A stretch of DNA of 64,000 bases, taken from Pseudomonadota bacterium. GTDB taxonomy: Bacteria; Pseudomonadota; Gammaproteobacteria; Steroidobacterales; Steroidobacteraceae. Below the pieces are notes generated by a model. That model was not told where the DNA came from. It did not search any database and saw only the letters and a program-made list of their open reading frames with translations. This document shows, piece by piece, positions 1-9,613 of this stretch. Both the position numbers and the translations under genes were made by a program. The DNA is taken from the NCBI GenBank assembly GCA_021792755.1, contig JAJYUA010000007.1:1-64000 (forward strand), in the 5' to 3' direction. Numbering within the stretch: the stretch's first letter is position 1; each line of letters starts with the position of its first letter.

Positions 1-131
1 AATCAACAAAGTCAGAGTGGATCCAAAATGGCTCCAGTTACTGCTGGACATTTTGGTCACTCGGTCTTAGCGCCAAAGGCTCTTTGACACGAGTCCCCAC
101 ACAAATTACCTGCCAAACTTTTAAAGAGCTC
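1..131 (-). promoter_or_regulatory. rRNA operon leader with boxA antitermination site
   Basis: Read on the minus strand, this stretch closely resembles the leader before 16S rRNA genes of gammaproteobacteria. It has a boxA core GCTCTTTAA (121-129) followed by a TGTGTGGG segment at the spacing seen in the E. coli rrn leader. It ends in a hairpin whose arms CCAAAATG/CATTTTGG lie at 49-56 and 23-30, probably part of the stem cut during 16S maturation. The 16S gene itself must start just beyond position 1 and is not in the window. In Pseudomonas an rRNA operon also follows tyrS, which agrees with the layout here. Confidence 0.85.
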
Positions 132-207
132 CCGTGCGGCTTGCGCCCGGGGTTTCGAGTGCGGCCGCCACGCTTCAGGTGGCGTCCTCGCTCTCGAAGG
201 GGCGGGC

Positions 208-235
208 AGTATATCCCTCGTTTTGCGCCCGTCAA
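208..235 (-). promoter_or_regulatory. rrn promoter P2 (sigma-70 type)
   Basis: On the minus strand a -35 box TTGACG (230-235) and a -10 box TATACT (208-213) are separated by 16 bases. A GC-rich discriminator follows, as is usual for growth-rate-controlled stable RNA promoters. It lies between promoter P1 and boxA and drives the same rRNA operon off the left edge. Confidence 0.75.
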
Positions 236-309
236 CCTTCTTTTCGCCATTCCTTTGTCGGGTTCCCGCAGCCGCCGACGCATTGCGCTCTCGGCTGCAG
301 GGGGCGCGC

Positions 310-337
310 AGTATAGCCCTGAACAAGGCCTTGTCAA
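310..337 (-). promoter_or_regulatory. rrn promoter P1 (sigma-70 type) with UP-like element
   Basis: On the minus strand a perfect -35 TTGACA (332-337) and -10 TATACT (310-315) are spaced by 16 bases and followed by a GC-rich discriminator. Just upstream (338-355) is an A/T-rich run that could serve as an UP element, which stands out in this GC-rich DNA. P1 and P2 sit exactly 102 bases apart with the same spacer length. I see no gene in the rest of 132-560. Confidence 0.85.
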
Positions 338-560
338 CGAATTGAAATAATTTTGCGCTTGCCGCTGCCGCGGAGGCGGCACAGCGGCGGCGCGGCGCCG
401 GCGCCCCCTTGCGGCCCTCGAGCCTGAAATCGCATTGGTATCAATATGTTGCGCGCGTCTTGAGGCGTTTTGATTGCCGGTATCGGCGACGTCGATACCT
501 GAATCAAGGCTGTCTTGAGGAGTCTGCCGGCACGGTCGGCCGCCGCTGTAATGCCGGCGT

Positions 561-1790
561 TCACGTTTCAAGCTCTAGCTTTATCCTGGCAAAGCGTCTT
601 GAGCCCACCTGCAGCACGTGATCGGACCCCGCCCTGAGGGTCAGAGCGCGATCCGTCGTCCGTACGCCGTCGATGCGCACCGCGCCCTCCTCGATCTTGC
701 GGTTGGCTTCCGAGGTGCTGGCAGCGAGCCCCGACGCCTTGAGCAGATTCGCCAGCCTCATCCCGGCGGCATCGACCGGCACTACCTTGGGCGGCAGGTC
801 CGCCGGCACCGTCCGCTCGCTCACACGCGCGAGAAATTCCCGCTGCGCCGCGGTGGCGGCGCCGGCCCCGTGGAAGCGAGCGGTGATCTCGCTCGCCAGC
901 TCCAGCTTGATGTCGCGCGGGTTGCGCCCTTCGCTAGCCGAGCGCCTGAGCGCGGCGATGTCCGCGAGCGGCCGGAAGGAAAGCAATTCGTAGTAGCGCC
1001 ACATGAGATCGTCCGAGATCGACATCACCTTGCCGAACATGTCACCTGGCGGCTCACAGATGCCGATGTAGTTGCCGAGCGATTTCGACATCTTGTTGAC
1101 CCCGTCCGTGCCCTCGAGTAGCGGCATGGTGAGCACGACCTGCGGCTCCTGGCCGTAGGCGCTTTGCAGCTGCCGCCCGACCAGCAGGTTGAACTTCTGA
1201 TCGGTGCCGCCGAGCTCGACGTCCGCCTTGAGAGCCACCGAATCGTAGCCCTGGGCAAGCGGATAGAGGAACTCGTGGATGGCGATGGGCTGGCCGCACT
1301 TGTAGCGCTTCGAGAAGTCGTCCCGCTCGAGCATGCGCGCCACCGTGTAGTGGGCCGCGAGGCGCACGAGGTCGGCCGCGCCCATCGCGCCCAGCCAGCG
1401 GGAATTGAAGTCGACCCGGGTGCGATCGGGATCGAGGATCTTGAACACCTGGGATTCGTAGGTGCGCGCATTGGCCTGCACCTGCTCGGCGGTGAGCGGC
1501 GGCCTGGTCTGGTTGCGTCCGGTGGGATCGCCGATGAGCCCGGTGAAATCCCCGATCAGGAAGATCACCTCGTGGCCGAACTGCTGGAACTGGCGCATCT
1601 TGTTGAGCAGCACCGTGTGGCCGAGGTGCAGATCCGGCGCCGTCGGGTCAAAGCCCGCCTTGACGCGCAGCGGCACGCCGCGGCGCAGCTTGCGCGTGAG
1701 ATCGGCGGTGAGCAGCACTTCGTTGGCGCCGCGCTCGAGCTCGGCCAGTTGCTCGGCCGGTGGATCGACCAATTCATCGTTGATTGCCAT
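561..1790 (-). CDS. tyrS: tyrosyl-tRNA synthetase
   Basis: Class I aminoacyl-tRNA synthetase that charges tRNA-Tyr in the cytoplasm. The 409-residue product carries the HIGH-type motif HLGH at residues 55-58, KMSKS at 233-237 and a C-terminal S4-like RNA-binding segment (about 340-409), all normal for the TyrZ-type bacterial enzyme. The reading frame is open further upstream, but the protein family starts at the ATG at 1790; the extra frame lies opposite ppk1. The gene is divergent from ppk1 (54 bases between starts) and points towards the rRNA operon promoters at 208-337, the same order as in Pseudomonas. Confidence 0.96.
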   Translation of the reverse strand: MAINDELVDPPAEQLAELERGANEVLLTADLTRKLRRGVPLRVKAGFDPTAPDLHLGHTVLLNKMRQFQQFGHEVIFLIGDFTGLIGDPTGRNQTRPPLTAEQVQANARTYESQVFKILDPDRTRVDFNSRWLGAMGAADLVRLAAHYTVARMLERDDFSKRYKCGQPIAIHEFLYPLAQGYDSVALKADVELGGTDQKFNLLVGRQLQSAYGQEPQVVLTMPLLEGTDGVNKMSKSLGNYIGICEPPGDMFGKVMSISDDLMWRYYELLSFRPLADIAALRRSASEGRNPRDIKLELASEITARFHGAGAATAAQREFLARVSERTVPADLPPKVVPVDAAGMRLANLLKASGLAASTSEANRKIEEGAVRIDGVRTTDRALTLRAGSDHVLQVGSRRFARIKLELET

Positions 1791-1844
1791 GGCTGTGAAC
1801 GCTGGGGTCCGGTTCGCGCGGCGGCAGGGCCGCGTGGAAAGTGT

Positions 1845-3950
1845 ATGCGATACTTGCCGGACATGGACGCCCCCGACCTCAAATCGCCCCGGCTTTACAT
1901 CAACCGCGAGCTTTCGTTCCTCGAGTTCAACCAGCGCGTGCTCTCGCAGGCCTTCGATGAGACGGTGCCGCTGCTCGAGCGGTTGCGCTTCCTCTGCATC
2001 TCCTCGGGCAATCTCGATGAGTTCTTCGAGATCCGTGTGGCGGGCCTGAAGCAGCTGCAGGAGCTCGGCTCCGGCCAGCTCGCCGCCGACGGTCTGTCGC
2101 TCGAGGAGCAGCTCGCGGCCATTCACGAGCGGGCGGTGCGGCTGGTCGCCGAGCAGTACCGGTGCCTCAACGAGGTGCTGCTGCCGCAGCTCGCGGCGCG
2201 GGACATCCTGCTGCTGAGCCATGGCGAGTGGTCGGCGCAGGCGAACGAGTGGCTGGAGCGCTACTTCGAGCACGAGGTCGAGCCGGTGCTGAGCCCGCTC
2301 GGCCTCGACCCCGCACGGCCCTTCCCGCGCATCCAGAACAAGAGCCTGAACTTCATCGTGCGCCTCGAGGGGCAGGACGCCTTCGGTCGCGACAGCGAGC
2401 TCGCCATCGTGCAGGCGCCTCGCTCGCTGCCGCGGGTCGTGCCGGTCCCGACGGACGGCGCCGGGCGCACGCTGGTGCTGCTTACCGGGATCGTGCAGGC
2501 GTTCGTGCAGAGGCTGTTCACCGGCATCCGCGTGGCCGGCTGCTATCAGTTCCGCCTGACCCGCAACAGCGATCTGTTCGTCGACGAGGAGGAGATCGAC
2601 GATCTGCGCCGGGCACTAGAGGGCGAGCTCGCGCACCGGCGCTACGGCGCCTCGGTGCGCCTCGAGACAGGCAGCGACTGCCCCGAGGACATCGTGCAGT
2701 TCCTGCAGCGCCAATTCGCGCTCGGGGAGCTCGACACCTATCACATGGCCGGCCCGGTCAACCTCAACCGCCTCTCGGCGGTGTACGACCTGGTGCAGCA
2801 CCCGGACCTGAAGTACCCGCCGTTCACCCCCGGGGTGCCGCGGCGCCTCGCCGGCGGTGCGGACATCTTCGCCTGCATGCGCCAGCAAGACATGCTGCTG
2901 CACCATCCGTACCAGAGCTTCACTCCGGTGATGGACTTCGTGCGCCAGGCCGCGGCCGATCCGAACGTGCTGGCGATCAAGCAGACGCTTTACCGCGCGG
3001 GCGATGACTCACCGATCGTCGATGCGCTGGTTGCCGCGGCCAATGCCGGCAAGGACGTCACGGTGATCATCGAGCTGCGCGCGCGCTTCGACGAGGAAGC
3101 CAACATCGAGCTGTCCAACCGCCTGCAGGAGGCCGGCGCGCACGTCATGTACGGCGTGGTCGGCTACAAGACGCACGCCAAGCTGGCCCTGGTGGTGCGG
3201 CGCGAGCCCGGGGGCATCCGCCGCTACTGCCACCTCGGCACCGGCAACTATCATCCGCGCACCGCCCGCCAGTACACCGACTACAGCCTGTTCACCTGCC
3301 GCGAGCAGGTCGGCCAGGACGTGCACGAGCTGTTCCTCGAGCTCACCAGCCTCACGCGCACGCCCCGACTGCTCTGCCTGGTGCAATCCCCGTTCGGCAT
3401 GCACGAGGCGGTGCTCGCCAAGATCGAGCGCGAGATCGAGCATGCGCGCGCCGGCCGCAAGGCCCGCATCATCGCCAAGATGAATGCGCTGGTCGAGCAG
3501 CGGGCCATCGAGGCGCTCTATCGCGCTTCGCGCGCCGAGGTGAGGGTCGATCTGATCGTGCGCGGGGTGTGTGCACTGCGGCCCGGCGTGCCGGGAGTGT
3601 CTGAGCACATCGAGGTGCGCTCCATCGTGGGCCGCTTCCTCGAGCACTCGCGCACGTTCTACTTCGAGAACGGGGGCGAGCCGGAGATCTTCTGCGCGAG
3701 CGCGGATTGGATGGAGCGTAATTTCTTTCACCGCGTCGAGGTGGCCTTTCCGATCGAGCGCCCCTCGCACCGCGTGCGGATTTTCGAGAACCTCGAGCTC
3801 GCCCTGCAGGACAACTGCCAGGCCTGGCGGCTGCTGCCCGACGGCCGCTACGAGCGGCTCTCGCCGGGAGAGGCGCCCAAGCTGTCGCTGCAGGCGGAAC
3901 TGCTCGCACGCAACGCCGCCGGATCGGTGTTCGGCGCGGGCAGCGGCTGA
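1845..3950 (+). CDS. ppk1: polyphosphate kinase 1
   Basis: Makes inorganic polyphosphate from the gamma-phosphate of ATP, reversibly, as a membrane-associated enzyme. The product has 701 residues, the usual PPK1 length. The N-terminal part ([16 protein letters not shown] from residue 15) and the two phospholipase-D-like C-terminal halves are recognisable. The autophosphorylated histidine is H444 in the motif KTHAK. The start at 1845 was chosen because GGAAAG stands 4 bases upstream; an in-frame ATG at 1863 has no ribosome site. The gene runs convergently into ppx with a gap of only 24 bases, pairing synthesis and breakdown of the same polymer. Confidence 0.97.
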   Translation: MRYLPDMDAPDLKSPRLYINRELSFLEFNQRVLSQAFDETVPLLERLRFLCISSGNLDEFFEIRVAGLKQLQELGSGQLAADGLSLEEQLAAIHERAVRLVAEQYRCLNEVLLPQLAARDILLLSHGEWSAQANEWLERYFEHEVEPVLSPLGLDPARPFPRIQNKSLNFIVRLEGQDAFGRDSELAIVQAPRSLPRVVPVPTDGAGRTLVLLTGIVQAFVQRLFTGIRVAGCYQFRLTRNSDLFVDEEEIDDLRRALEGELAHRRYGASVRLETGSDCPEDIVQFLQRQFALGELDTYHMAGPVNLNRLSAVYDLVQHPDLKYPPFTPGVPRRLAGGADIFACMRQQDMLLHHPYQSFTPVMDFVRQAAADPNVLAIKQTLYRAGDDSPIVDALVAAANAGKDVTVIIELRARFDEEANIELSNRLQEAGAHVMYGVVGYKTHAKLALVVRREPGGIRRYCHLGTGNYHPRTARQYTDYSLFTCREQVGQDVHELFLELTSLTRTPRLLCLVQSPFGMHEAVLAKIEREIEHARAGRKARIIAKMNALVEQRAIEALYRASRAEVRVDLIVRGVCALRPGVPGVSEHIEVRSIVGRFLEHSRTFYFENGGEPEIFCASADWMERNFFHRVEVAFPIERPSHRVRIFENLELALQDNCQAWRLLPDGRYERLSPGEAPKLSLQAELLARNAAGSVFGAGSG

Positions 3951-3974
3951 AGCTCGAAAGGCCCGCTCCCTCGC

Positions 3975-5528
3975 TCAATGGCCCGGACCGACAACGAGCC
4001 GCACGCGCACCGCGCGCAGATACTGCACCTCCTGCTGCAGGTCCGCGAGAGTCAGTGGATGATCCCTCAGCCAGCGCGCCGGAAACACCAGCCGCAACGA
4101 CTTGCCGCGCGCCGCCAGCCTGAAGCGCGGCAGCTCGTCCCTGCCCCGTCCGCGGTGCAGCAACACCGCCAGGCGCAGCAGCACGATCAGGTACAGCGCC
4201 TGCCGGTCCCAGGGCGGCACGAGCTCGCGCAGGCTCTCGCGCGAGAGCTTGCGGCGCTGGCCGCCGACTACGCGGGCGAGCAACCGCTGCTCGTCGCGTG
4301 AGAATCCCGGCATGTCGGCGTTCTCGAGGAGGTAGGCGCCGTGGCGGTGGTAACCGCTGTGGGCGACATCGAGACCCAACTCATGCAGCCGGGCCGCCCA
4401 CTTCAGCACCAGGCCGGCTGCCGGCTCCCCCGGCAGTTTCCAGGCCTGCCGCGTGTCTTTCAGCAGTTTGAGCGCGGTCGATTCCACGCGGCCTGCCTGC
4501 TCTGCATCCACGTGATAGCGCAGCTGCATGCTGCGCACGGTGCGCTCGCGGGCGTCCTCGTCGGTGAATCGTCCGACCATGTCCTGCAGCAGCCCTTCGC
4601 GCAAGGCGCCCTCGGTGATGCGCATCTCCCTCAGGCGCAGCGCCGCGAAAATCTCCGCGAGGATGGCGAGCCCGCCGGGAAACACCGGCCGGCGGTCCTC
4701 GGTGACGGCCTGGAAGCGCAGGTTCCGTATGTGCCCGGCCGCCACCACGGCCTCCAGGACGCGCCTCAGCCCTGCGGGCGTGATGACAGTAACACGGGGG
4801 TTGAGCTCACGGACCGCCTCGCCGATGGCGCGCACCGTCCCCGAGCTGCCCGCACAATGCTCCCAGCCGCGCTGGCGAAACGCGGCCTGCACGGGCGCGA
4901 GCTGCGAGCGGACGGCCACCCGCGCCGCCTGCATGCGCCTGGCCGAGATCTTGCCGTCGCCGAAGAACCGCTCGCTCATGATCACGCAGCCGACGCGCAG
5001 GCTCTCGAGCTCGATCGGCACGAACCCCTCGCCGATGATGAGCTCGGTGCTGCCACCGCCGATGTCGATGACCAGGCGCCGCCCGGCCGCGCGCGGCAGG
5101 TGGTGCGCCACCCCCGAGTAAATCAGCCGCGCCTCCTCCCTGCCGGAGATGATCTCGATGGGATGGCCCAGGGCCGCGTGCGCACGCCTCAGGAACGACT
5201 CCTTGCGATGGGCGACTCGCAAGGCGCTGGTGCCTACGGCGCGGACATTCCCGGCGCGCATGGTGCGCAGCCGCTGTCCGAACCGCTCCAGGCAAGCGAT
5301 CGCGCGCGCCGCGACCGCCTCGTCGATACGGCCGTTTTCCTCGACGCCCTCGGCCAGACGGACCATCTCGCGCAGGCGATCGATGATGACCAGTTGGCCG
5401 TGCGAGTATCTCGCCACGACCATGTGGAAGCTGTTGGAACCGAGATCGACGGCCGCCAGGACGTCGGGGTGGGAGGCGGCGCGGCGGCGTGGGAGGGTAT
5501 TGTGGGAGCCGACCGGGCGCGAACGCAC
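3975..5528 (-). CDS. ppx: exopolyphosphatase (Ppx/GppA family)
   Basis: Releases phosphate from the end of polyphosphate, or, if it acts as GppA, converts pppGpp to ppGpp. The product has up to 517 residues. It carries the actin-like ATPase-fold signatures DLGSNSFHM near residue 30 and DIGGGSTELI near 160, followed by a C-terminal HD-like helical region as in the long gammaproteobacterial form. The start is a GTG 14 bases after erpA and is uncertain, since the conserved region begins about 22 residues later. Location beside ppk1 favours Ppx over GppA. The gene is probably cotranscribed with erpA. Confidence 0.93.
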   Translation of the reverse strand: MRSRPVGSHNTLPRRRAASHPDVLAAVDLGSNSFHMVVARYSHGQLVIIDRLREMVRLAEGVEENGRIDEAVAARAIACLERFGQRLRTMRAGNVRAVGTSALRVAHRKESFLRRAHAALGHPIEIISGREEARLIYSGVAHHLPRAAGRRLVIDIGGGSTELIIGEGFVPIELESLRVGCVIMSERFFGDGKISARRMQAARVAVRSQLAPVQAAFRQRGWEHCAGSSGTVRAIGEAVRELNPRVTVITPAGLRRVLEAVVAAGHIRNLRFQAVTEDRRPVFPGGLAILAEIFAALRLREMRITEGALREGLLQDMVGRFTDEDARERTVRSMQLRYHVDAEQAGRVESTALKLLKDTRQAWKLPGEPAAGLVLKWAARLHELGLDVAHSGYHRHGAYLLENADMPGFSRDEQRLLARVVGGQRRKLSRESLRELVPPWDRQALYLIVLLRLAVLLHRGRGRDELPRFRLAARGKSLRLVFPARWLRDHPLTLADLQQEVQYLRAVRVRLVVGPGH

Positions 5529-5542
5529 GCTGTGCCGGAAAT

Positions 5543-5899
5543 TCAGGCGGAGAACGAGGAGCCGCAGCCGCAGGTGGTCGAGGCGTTGGGGTTGCGGATG
5601 ACGAACTGCGCCCCGTCGAGGCCCTCGCGGTAGTCGATTTCCGCCCCCATGAGGTATTGCACGCTCATGGGGTCGACCAGCAGCTTGACGCCCTGGTTCT
5701 CGATACAGGTGTCGCCGTCCTGGATCTGCTCGTCGAACTCGAAGCCGTACTGCAGCCCCGAGCAGCCGCCGCCCTGCACGAACACGCGCAGCATGAGGCT
5801 GGGGTTGCCTTCGCCGCGAATCAGATCGCCGACCTTGCGGGCGGCGGCGTCGGTGAACAGGAGGGCGGGGGTATCTTCGATGACGTCGGTAGCACTCAT
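5543..5899 (-). CDS. erpA: A-type iron-sulfur carrier ErpA
   Basis: Carries and inserts [4Fe-4S] clusters into target apoproteins such as isoprenoid-synthesis enzymes. The 118-residue product has the three cluster-binding cysteines of the family at C46 (GGGCSG), C110 and C112 (CGCGSS), and the HesB/IscA fold length. C65 is an additional, non-family cysteine. The ATG at 5899 starts the conserved frame. ppx follows 14 bases downstream and a DUF6776 gene precedes it by 47 bases. ErpA is preferred over IscA because no isc genes are near and the N-terminal extension matches ErpA. Confidence 0.95.
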   Translation of the reverse strand: MSATDVIEDTPALLFTDAAARKVGDLIRGEGNPSLMLRVFVQGGGCSGLQYGFEFDEQIQDGDTCIENQGVKLLVDPMSVQYLMGAEIDYREGLDGAQFVIRNPNASTTCGCGSSFSA

Positions 5900-5946
5900 A
5901 GCGGCAGTCTAGGAGCTGCAGCCCCAGAGGTCAAAGCCCGCAGCTC

Positions 5947-6687
5947 TCAGGGGGTGGAAATGGCGCTCCAGGGATAGGTCTGGATGAGCGGCGCGATGTC
6001 CTTGCGGCTCGAGCGCACCGTCACCGTGAGACGGGCGGGCCGGAAGCCCGGTGGCAGCACCAAGTCTTCCCGCATCTGCTGGTAGTAGCGGAAGTGATAG
6101 GCCAGGTCGGAGCGCTGGCCGGTGAGTGCTTGATTGCTCAGCGCGGTCCCGTTCGGGCCCTCACCGCCAACTGAGAAGTCCACGGTCCCGCTGACGGTGC
6201 CGTCGGGCCGGTCGGCGCGCAGCAAAGAGACATGAACGACGTAATGCAGCGGCGTCTTGCCCGAGGACAGGCGCACTTCCCCGATCCTCATTCCGATCGG
6301 CGGCGTGCCCTTGGCGACGATGTTGCGGTAGAAGGCGAGCTTCACCGACTGGCGGGCAATCCTTGCCTGTAGATCGCTGATGGTCTGCGTGACGAGCTGG
6401 ACCTCGTGCCGGTGGCCCGCGTCCAGGGTCTCGAGCCGGATTACGTGAGCTTGCAACGTCTGATTGGACGCCTTGAGCTTCGCGATGTCAGCCTGCAGCG
6501 CCGCACGCTGGTGCATCGCCGAAAGGATGCTGTAGCCGGCGACATAGCGGCCCGTCTCGAAGACCAGGTACAGGACCAGAAGCGCGAGGAGCGCCAGCAC
6601 CATCCTCGTCACCGCTGGGCGCAGGCGGGTCCAGCGCATGCCGGAACCGGGGCCTTGCGGATGCGACTCGGCCGGGCTCAGCGGCAT
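5947..6687 (-). CDS. DUF6776-like membrane-anchored coiled-coil protein
   Basis: A 246-residue protein of unknown function. Residues about 28-52 form one membrane helix, followed by a coiled-coil stretch (about 58-120) and a beta-rich C-terminal domain that would face the periplasm. Proteins of this build (I place it in DUF6776 from memory of the family) often sit near erpA and bactofilin genes in gammaproteobacteria, which hints at an envelope or cytoskeletal role, but no bactofilin is present here. Its ATG directly abuts the stop codon of rppH (TGA then ATG), so the two are very likely translated from one message. Confidence 0.7.
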   Translation of the reverse strand: MPLSPAESHPQGPGSGMRWTRLRPAVTRMVLALLALLVLYLVFETGRYVAGYSILSAMHQRAALQADIAKLKASNQTLQAHVIRLETLDAGHRHEVQLVTQTISDLQARIARQSVKLAFYRNIVAKGTPPIGMRIGEVRLSSGKTPLHYVVHVSLLRADRPDGTVSGTVDFSVGGEGPNGTALSNQALTGQRSDLAYHFRYYQQMREDLVLPPGFRPARLTVTVRSSRKDIAPLIQTYPWSAISTP

Positions 6688-7254
6688 TCAATCCGCCCGG
6701 GACGCCGGCTGCGGCCGCTCGCTCGACACCTCGTCCCACCAGTGCGGCAGGGCGGGCTGCCCGCTCGGGAACGCGAGCGGCGCCAGCTCGGTGAGCGCGC
6801 GCTGGTAGACCTTGCGCTTGAAGTAGATGACCTCGCGCACCGGCTCCCAGAACTGCGCCCAGCGCCACTCGTCGAACTCAGGCTCCCCGGTGCTGGAGAA
6901 GTCGAACGCCACCGGCTCGCGCCTCAGACGCAGCAGGAACCAGCGCTGCTTCTGCCCGATGCACAGCGGCTGGCTGTTCCGTCGGACATAGCGCGCCGGC
7001 AGGCGGTAGCGCAGCCACCGGGCCGTGCGCCCGATGACCTCCACATCGCCGGCGAGCAGGCCAACCTCCTCGTGCAACTCGCGATACACGGCCTGCTCCA
7101 GGCTCTCGCCCTCGCGGATGCCGCCCTGGGGGAACTGCCAGCCCCGTGCGCCCGCCCGCGCCCGGCGGCCGAGGAACACTTCGCCGCACTGGCGCATCAA
7201 CACGATGCCGACGTTGGCGCGAAAGCCGTCCGAGTCAATGATGTCTCTTGCCAT
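6688..7254 (-). CDS. rppH: RNA pyrophosphohydrolase
   Basis: Removes pyrophosphate from the 5' end of triphosphorylated transcripts and so triggers mRNA decay by RNase E. The 188-residue product holds a full Nudix box at residues 44-66 (GGIREGE...REL.EEVGL), preceded by WQFPQGG exactly as in E. coli RppH. The frame is open upstream to 7416, but the family start MARDIIDSDGFR corresponds to the ATG at 7254. The gene leads an apparent rppH-DUF6776-erpA-ppx run. Confidence 0.96.
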   Translation of the reverse strand: MARDIIDSDGFRANVGIVLMRQCGEVFLGRRARAGARGWQFPQGGIREGESLEQAVYRELHEEVGLLAGDVEVIGRTARWLRYRLPARYVRRNSQPLCIGQKQRWFLLRLRREPVAFDFSSTGEPEFDEWRWAQFWEPVREVIYFKRKVYQRALTELAPLAFPSGQPALPHWWDEVSSERPQPASRAD

Positions 7255-7467
7255 TCGTTCATCGGCGGGAAATCCCCGCAGCGATTTCCGCGAAACCCTA
7301 CACGATTGTCGCGAGCCCTTTGCGACCCGCCTGCGCCAGAGCATACACCCCGGGAAACGGAACGGCCCTGCGTCCGCCCTTCCCTGCCACCGGCGGTTGC
7401 CCGGGGCCCTTCGCATCGCATGAGCGGGTCTCAGGGGGCGCCCCCGGGGCCTCGCCCCTACAGGGCC

Positions 7468-7489
7468 GCTGAGCGCCGCGGCGCTCAGC
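7468..7489. repeat. 22-base perfect palindrome between rppH and tyrA
   Basis: A perfect 22-base palindrome with core GCGCCGCGGCGC lies in the 268-base gap between tyrA (which ends at 7523 on the minus strand) and rppH. No T-run follows on either strand, so it is a weak candidate terminator or a hairpin that stabilises the tyrA 3' end. Nothing else is evident in 7255-7522. Confidence 0.5.
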
Positions 7490-7522
7490 GCGCCGAAAGG
7501 GCCGTGGCTCGTCCCGTGCCCC

Positions 7523-8644
7523 TCAGGCGCGCCGCTCCGCCACGGAGCGCCGATCTTCCAGATACTCGCGCCCTTGGCGCATCAGTGCAACGAATACCTC
7601 GTGATCCCGTGAGAGCACCGCGGTACGGATGCGCTCCACGGCCTTGGACAGAGCCTCCAGCGACTCAGCGCCGTAGTCGTTGAGACTCTGAATTTCGAAG
7701 TAGAGTTCAGGGCTCTCCTGCGCCACACGGCTCGCCACATCGAGCTGCGCATCGAACGTGGTGCTCGACATCTTCGCGAGTTTCGGGGCCGCCTCGCCGC
7801 TTTCCGCGAGCGCCGTGAAGAACGCGATATTGAGCGCGTGCGAAAGGCCCAGCACGTAGGCGATCAGCCGGTCGTGATCCTCGAGGCTCATCACCACCTG
7901 CTCGGCCATGGTGGGAGCGAACAGCTCGCGCGCCGCCTCGAGAGCCTCGGGGTTGCCGAGATCGACGAACACGACGTGCCGGCCGGAAAGCAGCTCGGTG
8001 TCGGGCCCGAACATCGGATGGATCGAGGTCACCCGGCATCCGTGCGACTTCAGCGCCATGAGACCGGCACGGAGCGGGGATTTGAGCGAACCGACATCGA
8101 AGATCACGCCCGCGGGCCGCAGCAGCGCCAGATCGCGCAGGATCGCATCGGTCGCGCCCAACGCCGTGGCGACGACGATGTAGTCGTGCTTCAGATCAGT
8201 GGCATGCCAGTCCGGCACGCAGGCCACCCCCTCGGGGCCGCCGCGAGGGTCCGCCACCTCCACATTGAAGCCCTGGGAGGCGAGGAACTGCACGAACCAG
8301 CGGCCCATCTTGCCGCCGCCGCCGATCACCAGCGCGCGCCGGCCCGACCCGGTCCCGCGCGCCGCAACGCTCGCCTGCTCCTGCGTGGCGAGCGAGGAGC
8401 GGATGAGCAGGCGCAGCAGTTCCTCGGCCAGAGCCGGCGACACGCCAGCCTCGAGCGCGGTGTTCCGAGCGCCCATGATCACGTCACGCTCGCGCGCGTA
8501 ATCCCTGGTCGGGTGTCCGGTGGCGCGTTTCACGCGTGCGACCTCGGTGCCGAGCGCAGTGCGCTCGGCCACGAGCCGGATGAGCTGGCGATCGAGGTCG
8601 CTCAGCCGTTGGCGTAGATCATCCAGCGTCACGTCGCAGGTCAT
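7523..8644 (-). CDS. tyrA: bifunctional chorismate mutase / prephenate dehydrogenase (T-protein)
   Basis: Converts chorismate to prephenate and then to 4-hydroxyphenylpyruvate for tyrosine synthesis, using NAD. The 373-residue product has an AroQ-type helical chorismate mutase domain at residues about 5-90, then a Rossmann motif GGGGKMG at 108-114, and the prephenate dehydrogenase signature HPMFGP at 209-214. Length and domain order match the enterobacterial T-protein. The gene is divergent from pdxH with 171 bases between starts, which should contain both promoters; I found no clear boxes. Confidence 0.95.
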   Translation of the reverse strand: MTCDVTLDDLRQRLSDLDRQLIRLVAERTALGTEVARVKRATGHPTRDYARERDVIMGARNTALEAGVSPALAEELLRLLIRSSLATQEQASVAARGTGSGRRALVIGGGGKMGRWFVQFLASQGFNVEVADPRGGPEGVACVPDWHATDLKHDYIVVATALGATDAILRDLALLRPAGVIFDVGSLKSPLRAGLMALKSHGCRVTSIHPMFGPDTELLSGRHVVFVDLGNPEALEAARELFAPTMAEQVVMSLEDHDRLIAYVLGLSHALNIAFFTALAESGEAAPKLAKMSSTTFDAQLDVASRVAQESPELYFEIQSLNDYGAESLEALSKAVERIRTAVLSRDHEVFVALMRQGREYLEDRRSVAERRA

Positions 8645-8815
8645 CAGGCCGTTTCCGAGTGCATTTCAGGTTGGACCTCGTCCTTGTATCGGGATGAAGC
8701 GGGCCTCGCAAGTCCAGCGAGTCTCAGTCTTTGCGCCCGTCCCCCTAGGAAGGCGAGCTCGAGGCTCCTCGCGCCTACCCTGCAGCGGCAGGCGGATTTC
8801 CCGTACCATGCCGCC

Positions 8816-9499
8816 ATGACCGCTTCCCTGAACACCCTCTCCGACCCCCTCCCGGCAGAGCCGCTGGCCATTCTCGAGCACTGGCTGGCCGAGGCCTGGC
8901 GCCAGCGCTTGCAGCCCAACCCCAATTCGATGGTTCTCGCCACCAGCGATGCGCACGGCCGGCCCTCGGCCCGCGTGCTGCTGTGCAAGCAAGTCGTCCC
9001 GCGGCCCGGCTACCTGGTGTTCTTCACCAATTACCTGTCGCACAAGGGCCGGCAGCTGGCGGAAAACCCGCGGGCGGCGGCGGTGCTGCATTGGGATCAC
9101 CTGCACCGCCAGGTACGGATCGAGGGCCCGGTGCTGAAGGCGCCGGCGGCCGACAGCGATGCGTATTTCGCTTCCCGGCCCTGGCAGAGCCGTCTCGGGG
9201 CCTGGGCGAGCGCGCAAAGCGAGCCCACGGCATCGCGCGAGGCGCTGCGGCAGTCGCTCGCGGCCGCCGCCCACCGCTTCGAGGCGCCAGTGCCCGGCCA
9301 CTCCACCGCCCAGGAGCTCGACGTCCTGATCCCACGCCCGCCGCACTGGGGCGGCTATCACCTATGGGCCGAGTCCGTCGAGCTGTGGGTAGAGGGAGAA
9401 GCTCGAATCCATGACCGCGGACGCTGGACACGGACGCTGGCGCCCTGCCCTGATGGGTTCGAGCCGGGTGCCTGGAAGGCCACGAGGCTGCAGCCCTAG
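8816..9499 (+). CDS. pdxH: pyridoxamine 5'-phosphate oxidase
   Basis: FMN-dependent flavoprotein that oxidises pyridoxine or pyridoxamine 5'-phosphate to pyridoxal 5'-phosphate. The 227-residue product shows the family's FMN-binding core (SARVLLCK, NYLSHKGRQL) and ends in the typical RL.P tail (TRLQP). The ATG at 8816 gives the right N-terminus, starting at the conserved DPLPAEPLAILEHW region; an ATG at 8808 is out of frame. The gene stands alone between tyrA and the convergent rsmE. The stretch 9500-9613 holds no feature I can see. Confidence 0.95.
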   Translation: MTASLNTLSDPLPAEPLAILEHWLAEAWRQRLQPNPNSMVLATSDAHGRPSARVLLCKQVVPRPGYLVFFTNYLSHKGRQLAENPRAAAVLHWDHLHRQVRIEGPVLKAPAADSDAYFASRPWQSRLGAWASAQSEPTASREALRQSLAAAAHRFEAPVPGHSTAQELDVLIPRPPHWGGYHLWAESVELWVEGEARIHDRGRWTRTLAPCPDGFEPGAWKATRLQP

Positions 9500-9613
9500 C
9501 CGGCCGCGGGGGCCGCATGGGGGTGCCAGCCCCGGCGCCGCCGGAGGGTGCGTCCGCGCAGCCGACATCGTGCCTGCGTGCGGGCTACCGGATCACCCGT
9601 AGGCGATGGGCCA

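Noticed and set aside
4341-5633. A 430-residue plus-strand open frame opposite ppx
   Set aside because: Composition of a mirror frame and no recognisable domain; ppx motifs on the other strand are clear.
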